From assembly GCA_001897035.1 (NCBI GenBank), contig MKRS01000635.1, positions 1-5,965 on the forward strand: a DNA stretch of 5,965 bases, written 5' to 3'. Positions 1 through 5,965 of this stretch are shown in pieces. The notes beneath the pieces were generated by a model that made no database searches, was not told where the DNA came from, and worked only from the letters and a program-made list of their open reading frames with translations. The translations under genes were made by a program, and so were the position numbers. The number at the start of each line of letters is the position of its first letter. Position 1 is the first letter of the stretch. Origin of the DNA: Bacteroidales bacterium 45-6. GTDB taxonomy: Bacteria; Bacteroidota; Bacteroidia; Bacteroidales; Dysgonomonadaceae.

Positions 1-407
1 TCTTTTGCCAGCTCCAAAGCATTTTCATCGCCAACAGCCCTATAGTATTCTGAGAAGCCATATAATGCAAACCCTTGCGCATAAGTCTGTTTCTTTGTAT
101 TTACAGGATTACCCTCACAGTCCAGCTCCCAATATACTCCGCCATACTCCTTGTCTATGAAATAGATTTGTATATAATCGAAAGCTCGTTTAGCAATCGT
201 CAAATACTGTGGGGCACGAAAGAGACGGTATGCAGCAGAAAAAGTCCATAGTATACGACAATTCAGGATAGCTCCTTTGTTTGCATATTTGTGCAAAATA
301 TCGTTCCCATCTATGCAACCATAGAATCCGCCATGTGTATTGTCCTGCATCTTATCAACCCAAAATGACAGTATATTATTTGTTAGTTCGTTTCTGAATC
401 CTTCCAT
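1..407 (-). CDS. Cellobiose 2-epimerase (AGE family), N-terminal third, cut by left window edge
   Basis: I translated this from the minus strand; it stays open from an ATG at 407 to the window edge, giving 135 residues of a protein usually about 390-410 long. It resembles the N-terminus of bacterial cellobiose 2-epimerases: FW near residue 15, HGGFYG at 25-30, KGAILNCRILWTFSAAYR at 44-61, and QTYAQGFALYGFSEYYRA near 109. Arg51 lies in the conserved N-x-R-I-L-W segment and probably corresponds to the substrate-contacting arginine of the family; the catalytic histidines would lie outside the window. Family members fold as an (alpha/alpha)6 barrel in the cytoplasm and epimerise the reducing-end sugar of beta-1,4 disaccharides. 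Beside a mannosylglucose phosphorylase, the likely reaction is mannobiose to mannosyl-glucose. The gene starts 12 bp after the symporter stop, so it is very probably co-transcribed. A generic N-acylglucosamine 2-epimerase is the less likely alternative. Confidence 0.88.
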   Translation of the reverse strand, partial: MEGFRNELTNNILSFWVDKMQDNTHGGFYGCIDGNDILHKYANKGAILNCRILWTFSAAYRLFRAPQYLTIAKRAFDYIQIYFIDKEYGGVYWELDCEGNPVNTKKQTYAQGFALYGFSEYYRAVGDENALELAK

Positions 408-419
408 TTTCGAATATTT

Positions 420-1823
420 TTAAAACTGTCCTTCTCTCTTTTTATTCAATTCGGTCGTTATTTCTTCAAGCTTCTTTTCTGTCAGTGGATAGAAGTAAAT
501 GAATACAACCGACAATACCGTACCTACCGCAGGCAAAAAGCTGAGGAACATCTTTATGCCGTTTATGGTCTCGGCACTTTGCGCCTGATTTGCCTGAAAT
601 CCGAAATAACCCAAGAGCCATCCAGTCAGCGCTGTACCTAGCGCCCACCCTAGTTTCTGGCTCATAGATGATGAACTAAATATAAGACCTGTGGCCCGGT
701 TCCCAGTTTTTAGTTCCGAATAGTCGGCACAATCGGCATACATAGACCACAACAGCGGGAAAATACTTCCTGCACATATGCTTATAAGTACTTGCAGCGT
801 AAAGATCAAAACCAGACTATCTTTACCCAACCAATAGAAAACGATACTAAGTACGGTGGCTATTAGCATCGCCCCCATGTAGGTGTACCTCTTCCCGATA
901 CGGTTACTTACAGGCGCAGCTAGGATTACCCCGATTATATTGGCTGCCTGCCCTAAAGCCAGATATAAGCCACTGAGCACAAAAGGAATATTTAAAAGAC
1001 TGATTGTTCCAAAGTTTTCTTCGTCGATAAAGTATTTGAAATAATAGATTGTAGCACCATCCCTGATAGAGTTGAATATCAGTGCCGAAACCCCTGCCCC
1101 CAACAATATCCACCAAGGTTTATTCCTGAATAGATCACGCAAATCATCTTTCAGAGGTGTTTGTGCCTCTTTCATCGGTTTTACTCTTTCTTTTGTAAAG
1201 GCAAAGCAAAAGAAGAAAAGGATCGCACAGGCTATTGCGATTATCACCACAGCCATCAGCCAGCCATATTGCTGGTCTGAAATGATTTTACTGCCATTAC
1301 TGAAATAATTGACCATCGGCATAAACAACAGTAAAGTAACAAAGCTGCCGATATAGGCAAACACCATACGGAAAGTAGAAAGTACATTCCTTTCTTTGGG
1401 GTTGGAGCTTATAACACCAAGTAAAGAGGCATAAGGCACATTGATAGCCGAATAAACCATCATCATCAACGAATAGGCTACGTAAGCATATACAATCTTA
1501 CCGGTGGTGCCAAATTCGGGTGTATAGAATGTGAATATCCCGATGACGGCAAAGGGAATAGCCAGAAAAAGGATAAATGGACGGAACTTGCCCCACTTGG
1601 TTTCTGTGCGGTCTGCAATGACGCCGATGATGGGGTCGAAAATTGAATCCCAGATGCGGGTGACAAGGAACATTGTTCCTACAACCTTAGCTTCCATACC
1701 GAATACATCGGTATAGAAGAACATCAGGTACATGCCGAATAGTTTCCAGAACATAGATGAGGCTGCATCGCCAAATCCATAGCCTATTTTTTCTTTTAGT
1801 GTTACTTTATCTGTATTTATCAT
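420..1823 (-). CDS. GPH/MelB-type MFS sugar:cation symporter, likely mannobiose or mannosyl-glucose importer
   Basis: This 467-residue protein is strongly hydrophobic, with about 12 predicted membrane segments and a charged central cytoplasmic loop (about 211-236), the usual size and layout of the glycoside-pentoside-hexuronide:cation symporter family. The N-terminal GYGFGDAASS (14-23) is a family hallmark. RIWDSIFDP (56-64) carries Asp59 and Asp63, which by position match the cation-site aspartates of E. coli MelB; DRTETKWGKFRP (71-82) is the conserved loop between helices 2 and 3. MYADCADYSELKTGNRATGL (361-380) and Gln389-Lys390 resemble the conserved helix 10-11 region. It would act in the inner membrane, importing a disaccharide with H+ or Na+. 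Lying between the phosphorylase (20 bp upstream) and the epimerase (12 bp downstream), it most likely carries beta-1,4-mannobiose; this substrate is inferred from context. The ATG at 1823 directly precedes the family N-terminus and has no Shine-Dalgarno motif. Confidence 0.93.
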   Translation of the reverse strand: MINTDKVTLKEKIGYGFGDAASSMFWKLFGMYLMFFYTDVFGMEAKVVGTMFLVTRIWDSIFDPIIGVIADRTETKWGKFRPFILFLAIPFAVIGIFTFYTPEFGTTGKIVYAYVAYSLMMMVYSAINVPYASLLGVISSNPKERNVLSTFRMVFAYIGSFVTLLLFMPMVNYFSNGSKIISDQQYGWLMAVVIIAIACAILFFFCFAFTKERVKPMKEAQTPLKDDLRDLFRNKPWWILLGAGVSALIFNSIRDGATIYYFKYFIDEENFGTISLLNIPFVLSGLYLALGQAANIIGVILAAPVSNRIGKRYTYMGAMLIATVLSIVFYWLGKDSLVLIFTLQVLISICAGSIFPLLWSMYADCADYSELKTGNRATGLIFSSSSMSQKLGWALGTALTGWLLGYFGFQANQAQSAETINGIKMFLSFLPAVGTVLSVVFIYFYPLTEKKLEEITTELNKKREGQF

Positions 1824-1843
1824 GGATTGTCTGTGGTTAGGAG

Positions 1844-3016
1844 TTATTTAGACTCCAAATTATTCTTTATGATTTTAGTTAGAGATTGCACAGATGTTGC
1901 CGAGCGATATCCATCGGCAGGTGTATTCAAACAATAATCCAATAGGCGGTCTATTGACGAAACAGCCACATGCATGCGTGTATCGCTCGATGCATAATAG
2001 ATATACACTGTGCCATCCTCGTTGGTAATCCATCCGTTCGTAAACAATACGTTAGATACATCGCCGATACGTTCTTCACCCATAGGAGCCATTAAATGAC
2101 CTGCCGGTTCAGCAATCAATTTATCGGGTTGCTCCAGATCGGTCAGGTAAAGGTATAACACATAACGCAACCCGGCAGCACAACTGCGAACACCGTGTGC
2201 CAGGTGCAACCAGCCTTTAGGTGTTTTTATCGGGTGTGGACCTTCACCGTTTTTCAATTCCTTTATGGTATGATAGTAACGGTGATTGATTATCCTTTCC
2301 TCTTTAACAACCGCATTTGTTATATCATCAATCAATGCCCAACCGATGCCTCCACCACTGCCGGTGTCGATAAATCCATCCTGAGGACGGGTGTATAAAG
2401 CATACTTGCCATTCACAAACTCGGGGTGTAATACAACATTGCGTTGCTGACTTTTTGTTTTAAGGTCGGGAAGTCGCTCCCATGTTTTAAGATCTTTGGT
2501 GCGAACAATACCCGCAGCAGCAACAGCCGATGACAGGTCTCCTGCTGCAGCATTGGGATCTTTACGTTCCGAACAGAATACTCCGTAAACCCATCCATCC
2601 TCGTGAGCCGTCAGGCGCATATCATAAACATTGATATCCGAGTCTTCTGTTTCAGGAAGCGTTATCGGATAATCCCAAAATCTGAAATTATCTATCCCGT
2701 TAGGGCTTTCAGCTATGGCAAAGAACGATTTACGGTCGTTGCCTTCAACCCGTACGACAAGCAGATATCTGTCCTTCCATTTAATAGCTCCGGCATTGAA
2801 TGTCCCGTTAATCCCGAAACGTTCCATAAAATAAGGATTACTTTCGGAAGACATATCGTAACGCCAGCAGACGGGCGTGTGCTCGGCTGTGATTACAGGA
2901 TAAGTATAACGTTCGTAAATGCCATTACCCGGCAATACAGCCTTGTTCTTTCTGCTTATTAATTTTTCGTATTCTGCCGTAACAGATTGTAAGCGTTTGT
3001 TAAATAGTTCGTTCAT
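1844..3016 (-). CDS. 4-O-beta-D-mannosyl-D-glucose phosphorylase (GH130)
   Basis: This 390-residue protein has the length and sequence pattern of the GH130 mannosylglucose phosphorylases typified by Bacteroides fragilis MGP (EC 2.4.1.281). That enzyme phosphorolyses mannosyl-glucose to alpha-mannose 1-phosphate and glucose in the cytoplasm. The five-bladed propeller family is recognised by [19 protein letters not shown] (60-78), [20 protein letters not shown] (89-107, roughly), [13 protein letters not shown] (124-136) and CSERKDP (148-154). Asp132 in the YDMRLT motif corresponds to the general-acid aspartate; Arg95 and Arg151 sit where the family binds phosphate. [19 protein letters not shown] (245-263) and HLAHGVRS (271-278) match the conserved active-site region. 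No signal peptide is present, fitting a cytoplasmic role. The start at 3016 follows an A-rich leader typical of the group and matches the family N-terminus. A mannobiose or mannooligosaccharide phosphorylase is possible but less likely with an epimerase next door. Confidence 0.94.
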   Translation of the reverse strand: MNELFNKRLQSVTAEYEKLISRKNKAVLPGNGIYERYTYPVITAEHTPVCWRYDMSSESNPYFMERFGINGTFNAGAIKWKDRYLLVVRVEGNDRKSFFAIAESPNGIDNFRFWDYPITLPETEDSDINVYDMRLTAHEDGWVYGVFCSERKDPNAAAGDLSSAVAAAGIVRTKDLKTWERLPDLKTKSQQRNVVLHPEFVNGKYALYTRPQDGFIDTGSGGGIGWALIDDITNAVVKEERIINHRYYHTIKELKNGEGPHPIKTPKGWLHLAHGVRSCAAGLRYVLYLYLTDLEQPDKLIAEPAGHLMAPMGEERIGDVSNVLFTNGWITNEDGTVYIYYASSDTRMHVAVSSIDRLLDYCLNTPADGYRSATSVQSLTKIIKNNLESK

Positions 3017-3049
3017 TGCTTCTTTTTTTATAATTATTTCGTTAGATAA

Positions 3050-3082
3050 TCTATCCCGTTACCCTTTATGCAACGGGATAGA
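3050..3082 (-). promoter_or_regulatory. Perfect stem-loop in the gap upstream of the GH130 gene
   Basis: TCTATCCCGTT at 3050-3060 is the exact reverse complement of AACGGGATAGA at 3072-3082, giving an 11-bp perfect stem around an 11-nt loop. It lies 33 nt before the GH130 start and 60 nt past the GH26 stop. Neither strand has a run of T residues directly after the stem, so it does not look like a standard intrinsic terminator. It could be an mRNA processing or stabilising hairpin, an attenuator in the phosphorylase leader, or a dyad operator. The structure is seen directly; the role is inferred. Confidence 0.6.
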
Positions 3083-3120
3083 ATACAAATATCTGATTAC
3101 ACACTATTTACACTATAAAT
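3083..3120 (-). promoter_or_regulatory. Weak candidate Bacteroidales promoter with short direct repeat
   Basis: On the minus strand GATATTTG (3086-3093) differs by one base from the Bacteroides -7 consensus TAnnTTTG. It lies just before the stem-loop, so a transcript from here would carry the hairpin in its leader. No clear -33 TTTG box is present at the proper distance. On the plus strand ACACTAT occurs at 3101-3107 and again at 3110-3116, a 9-bp period that might be a protein-binding site. The evidence is short motifs only, so a functional promoter is speculative. Confidence 0.22.
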
Positions 3121-3142
3121 GGAGCTTATCGAAATAGACAGC

Positions 3143-4936
3143 CTACTTCAAACTAGGCATTTGGTCCCTTGTAATAACTCTGCTGTCTTTAAATACATTT
3201 TTGATGTATGATGCTCCATTGTGTTTGTCGGAACGAAGAAAATCTCCGTTCCACGGCATAAACCAAGACCAGGTATCCCCTTTGCTGAACATGGAATCAA
3301 TATCAGGAATTGAACCGCATTCGCTCAAAGTGATAATCTTTTTGCCATTTACTAATTCTTTAACCTTATTAAATTTCACGTATTGTGAGCCATGCTGGCT
3401 TTCGCCGGGATAAATATCCATACCTACAATATCTACATAATCATCGCCCGGATACCAGTCCGGATCATCAGCCTCGCTTGTCCATACCCATATCAGATTA
3501 TTAAGCCCGTGGTAATTAACCATACGTTCATATATAATAACCCATAGTTTTTTGTATGGTTTACTACCTTTTGCTCCCCACCAAAACCATTTGCCGCTAG
3601 CTTCATGCAATGGTCTCCATAGAATAGGTACTTTAGCCTCTTTCAGTTGCTTCAAATATTGAGCTACAATATCTATATCTCTGATCATCGCTTTATATTC
3701 GGCAGAGTTCGTATCATCTATTTTGCTAATATCAAAAGATGTTTTCTCTGTATAAAACTCATCATTGACCCACAAAGGGTCACGCCAGTGCCATAGTAGA
3801 GAAACGATACCATTATTAGCCCACCAGGCCTTGGAATTATCGACTAATTCGTTAAAGTTAATTGTTCCCCAATCTCTTGTATAATTAATGAAATCGAAGG
3901 CTGCTAATGCCGGCCATTTACCCGTCTGCTCATACATCCATGTCGCTTCTTCCAGACCTGTACTATAATTTGCCATAGCCCCTGATATGGTCTTCTTCCC
4001 AAAGTTATCCTTCAGGAAATTGTAAAGGTTTACACTTTCTGCTGAAGGATTTCTAGTAACCAAAGCTGCATCAATATTAAAACTGACTGATTGATAAGCT
4101 GACACTTCCATATAGTCCAAGTATATCCAGCCCCAGTTTTTTTGTACAGTAACAGTGTTTGTTCCGGCATTTAAACTGATTGGTCCTACTTGGAGCATGC
4201 TCCAGTCGCTAACGGCATTAAATGCTAGTATCTGAATGAACTGCCCGTTTACAAGAAGGTCATTTTCTTTATATTCATTACTGTTCGAATAACGGAAGCC
4301 GAGAGTGTATTGGCCATTATAGGGAACTGTGATATCGAAAGTAATATCACCGCCCCGCTGATCTGCATATCCTGCACCCGAATAGCCTCCAAACGAATTG
4401 GCTACTAGAGCTCCACCAGTTAACGAAGCCTGTTCCGCTTCATATTTCACAGGCCCTTGCGATACAATTTCTATATAATCCAGATATAACCAGCCCCAGT
4501 TTTTTTTAATTGTTATGGTGTTTTCACCCGACTGAAGTATTATGTCTGACTGTAATATTGTTTGCCAGCTGGAGGCTGCATTAAACTTGACTGTAGCTAT
4601 AGTGTTTCCATTTACTTGTAAGTCATTTTCTTTATATTCGTCACCACTGGAATAACGAAAAACAATACTATACTCACCTGACTCATAAATATTTACCTTG
4701 AAAGAAATATCGCCTGATTTTTGATTAACATAACCCGAACCGGAATAGCCTGCTATGCTATTTTCAATAACAGCATCTGCTGACAATAATGCATATTCTG
4801 CTTCGTAACGATTACTTTGTGCAGACTTTGCCTGCATCACCAAATCGGAAGACATGTCTTCTGGTTTTTCATCATTATTACAGGCCGTTATAAATAATAT
4901 GGAAAGTAATAATAAAATAAAATTTACTTTTTTCAT
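3143..4936 (-). CDS. Surface lipoprotein beta-mannanase, CBM35-CBM35-GH26
   Basis: This 597-residue protein is predicted to hydrolyse beta-1,4-mannan. A short lysine-led hydrophobic signal ends in the lipobox ITAC with Cys19 as the lipidated residue; NNDEKPED follows, an acidic stretch like the Bacteroidota lipoprotein export signal, suggesting surface display. Residues 44-157 and 165-278 are two CBM35-type beta-sandwich modules, each beginning YEAE and ending near NWGWxYLDY. The GH26 domain spans about 287-597. WRPLHEASG (440-448) holds the predicted acid/base Glu445 and ITLSECGSIP (535-544) the nucleophile Glu539; WHWRDP (382-387) and GMDIYPGE (505-512) are other conserved active-site segments. 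The C-terminus matches that of the paralogue 9 bp upstream, so the gene is complete. The ATG at 4936 directly precedes the signal peptide. Related Bacteroides GH26 enzymes can release mainly mannobiose, which would feed the downstream genes; endo versus mannobiose-releasing action cannot be read from the sequence. Confidence 0.93.
   Translation of the reverse strand: MKKVNFILLLLSILFITACNNDEKPEDMSSDLVMQAKSAQSNRYEAEYALLSADAVIENSIAGYSGSGYVNQKSGDISFKVNIYESGEYSIVFRYSSGDEYKENDLQVNGNTIATVKFNAASSWQTILQSDIILQSGENTITIKKNWGWLYLDYIEIVSQGPVKYEAEQASLTGGALVANSFGGYSGAGYADQRGGDITFDITVPYNGQYTLGFRYSNSNEYKENDLLVNGQFIQILAFNAVSDWSMLQVGPISLNAGTNTVTVQKNWGWIYLDYMEVSAYQSVSFNIDAALVTRNPSAESVNLYNFLKDNFGKKTISGAMANYSTGLEEATWMYEQTGKWPALAAFDFINYTRDWGTINFNELVDNSKAWWANNGIVSLLWHWRDPLWVNDEFYTEKTSFDISKIDDTNSAEYKAMIRDIDIVAQYLKQLKEAKVPILWRPLHEASGKWFWWGAKGSKPYKKLWVIIYERMVNYHGLNNLIWVWTSEADDPDWYPGDDYVDIVGMDIYPGESQHGSQYVKFNKVKELVNGKKIITLSECGSIPDIDSMFSKGDTWSWFMPWNGDFLRSDKHNGASYIKNVFKDSRVITRDQMPSLK
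4103..4444 (-). repeat. Second CBM35 module of the complete GH26 protein
   Basis: Residues 165-278 align without gaps to residues 44-157 of the same protein; by hand count 58 of 114 positions are identical. Shared blocks are YEAE, EYKENDL-x-VNG and KNWGW-x-YLDY. CBM35 members bind mannan, galactose or uronic acids; mannan is the sensible guess here given the attached catalytic domain. Confidence 0.78.
4466..4807 (-). repeat. First CBM35 module of the complete GH26 protein
   Basis: Residues 44-157 form a 114-residue module directly after the lipoprotein linker. It opens with RYEAEYALL and ends with KKNWGWLYLDYIEI, the start and end pattern of family 35 and related family 6 carbohydrate-binding domains. 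It is the same length as the next module and about 51% identical to it, indicating an old internal duplication. Confidence 0.78.
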
Positions 4937-4945
4937 GTTTCATTA

Positions 4946-5965
4946 TTATTTAAAGTTTGGCATTTGATCTCTGGTAATCACCCTGTCATTACTAAAAAGA
5001 TCTGTAAAAAATGAAGCCCCATTGTGTTTGTCCGATCGTGTGTAATCTCCATTCCATGGCATAAACCAAGACCAGGTGTCCCCGTATTCAAACATGGCAT
5101 CAATGTTTGGAATCGATCCGCATTCGCTAAGAGTCAGTATTTTTTTTCCTGCAAACGTATCTTTCACTTTATCGAATGCCACATATTGTGATCCATGTTG
5201 ATTTTCGCCCGGATAAATATCCATACCTATGATATCAACATATTCGTCGCCCGGATACCAATCGATTGCGCTACCGGCACTGTCGCTGGTCCATACCCAT
5301 ATCAGGTTGTTCAATTGGTGGTGATTTACCAATCTGTCGAACATCACTTTCCACAATTCTTTACAAGGTCCGGCACCTTTGGCTCCCCACCAGAACCAAG
5401 CTCCCGACGCTTCGTGCAACGGTCTCCACAAAACAGGGATTTTGGCAGTCTGTAATTGTTTCAGATAAATTGCTATTTCATCTATATCTGTAATCATTGC
5501 TTTATATTCATCCGAATTAGTATCACTGATTTTAGATATATCAAAAGAAGTGTCTTTTGTATAAAACCCATCTGTTGTTTTTGACGGATCGCGCCAATGC
5601 CACATAAGTGTAATCAATCCATTATTCGACCACCAATCTTTTGAATTATCAACCAATTCGGTGAAGTTTATACTACTCCAGTCACGTGTGTAGTTTATAA
5701 AATCGAATCCTGTCAATGCCGGCCATTTTCCTGTATTGTCATACATCCATTGAGCTTCTTCAGTTCCTGTACTGTAGTTTGCCATAGCTCCTGATATAAC
5801 ATTTTTTCCAAAATTATCTTTTAAAAAAGTGTATAATTTTACAGCTTCGGCTGATGGTGACTTTGTTACGAGGTCTGCTACAATATTGAATGGTATATCA
5901 GCATCTATAGGGCTAATTTCAATATAATCAAGATTGATCCAGCCCCAGTTTTTCTTTACGGTAAT
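4946..5965 (-). CDS. CBM35-GH26 beta-mannanase, N-terminal part cut by right window edge
   Basis: The frame is open from the stop at 4946 to the window edge, giving 339 residues without the true start. The first visible residues, ITVKKNWGWINLDYIEI, are the end of a CBM35 module like those of the next gene, followed by a linker and a GH26 domain. The catalytic motifs are intact: WRPLHEASG with the predicted acid/base glutamate and LTLSECGSIP with the nucleophile. From MANYSTG onward it is about 73% identical (hand count) to the downstream GH26 protein. Differences cluster in short loops: SKTTDG replaces LWVNDE after the WHWRDP motif, and DSAGSAI replaces EADDP before DWYPGD. The ATG at 5785 is internal to the conserved GH26 domain and is not the real start. 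Tandem TAA TAA stops end the gene, 9 bp before the next ATG, so the two are surely co-transcribed. A signal peptide or lipobox is expected but not visible. Confidence 0.92.
   Translation of the reverse strand: MTVKKNWGWINLDYIEISPIDADIPFNIVADLVTKSPSAEAVKLYTFLKDNFGKNVISGAMANYSTGTEEAQWMYDNTGKWPALTGFDFINYTRDWSSINFTELVDNSKDWWSNNGLITLMWHWRDPSKTTDGFYTKDTSFDISKISDTNSDEYKAMITDIDEIAIYLKQLQTAKIPVLWRPLHEASGAWFWWGAKGAGPCKELWKVMFDRLVNHHQLNNLIWVWTSDSAGSAIDWYPGDEYVDIIGMDIYPGENQHGSQYVAFDKVKDTFAGKKILTLSECGSIPNIDAMFEYGDTWSWFMPWNGDYTRSDKHNGASFFTDLFSNDRVITRDQMPNFK
5915..5965 (-). repeat. C-terminal end of a CBM35 module in the truncated GH26 protein
   Basis: The last 17 codons at the right edge encode ITVKKNWGWINLDYIEI, which matches the closing strand of both CBM35 modules in the neighbouring protein. 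The rest of the module lies beyond the window, so whether this protein carries one or more copies cannot be told. Confidence 0.7.

Noticed and set aside
1072..1716. Short plus-strand open frames within the symporter region
   Set aside because: They are antisense shadows of the membrane protein gene, with no recognisable domain or start signal.
2603..2962. 119-codon open frame on the plus strand
   Set aside because: It lies wholly antisense to the well-supported GH130 gene, resembles no family I know, and has no own start context.
3141..3158. Small inverted repeat GCCTA...TAGGC over the GH26 stop codon
   Set aside because: The stem is only 5 bp with an 8-nt loop and no T-run, so it is within chance expectation.
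4137..4508. A-AAA-AAC heptamers in the coding strand near 4137-4143 and 4500-4506, resembling -1 frameshift sites
   Set aside because: They simply encode Lys-Asn of the conserved KNWGW motif; the reading frame is intact and no downstream stimulatory structure or useful alternative frame was apparent.
4946..5785. A 279-residue GH26 gene starting at the ATG at 5785
   Set aside because: The frame continues upstream with GH26 and CBM35 sequence paralogous to the next gene, so this methionine is internal and the gene runs past the right edge.

Overview
The window reads as part of a Bacteroidota (Bacteroidales-type) polysaccharide utilization locus for beta-mannan. Pointers to this group are the moderate-to-low GC, A-rich translation starts with no Shine-Dalgarno motif, a lipoprotein signal followed by acidic residues, and the gene set itself. 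Dysgonomonas, Bacteroides or a relative are plausible, but the sequence alone does not settle the genus.

All recognisable genes are on the minus strand, so transcription runs from the right edge to the left edge. In transcription order they are: (1) a CBM35-GH26 beta-mannanase, truncated at its N-terminal side by the right edge; (2) a complete lipoprotein with two CBM35 modules and a GH26 domain, 9 bp after gene 1; (3) a 126-bp gap with a perfect 11-bp stem-loop and a weak candidate promoter; (4) a GH130 4-O-beta-D-mannosyl-D-glucose phosphorylase; (5) a GPH/MelB-type MFS sugar:cation symporter, 20 bp later; (6) the N-terminal third of a cellobiose 2-epimerase, 12 bp later, cut by the left edge.

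Together they match the CE-MGP mannan pathway established in Bacteroides fragilis. GH26 enzymes outside the cytoplasm cut mannan to mannobiose. The symporter likely imports the disaccharide. The 2-epimerase converts mannobiose to mannosyl-glucose, and the GH130 enzyme phosphorolyses this to mannose 1-phosphate and glucose. No SusC/SusD pair, regulator, RNA gene, mobile element or CRISPR array is visible here; any such partner genes must lie outside.

I see no wholly undescribed system. The most notable points are the tandem GH26 paralogues (about 73% identical in the catalytic part), the repeated CBM35 modules, and the stem-loop separating the secreted-enzyme genes from the cytoplasmic-pathway genes.
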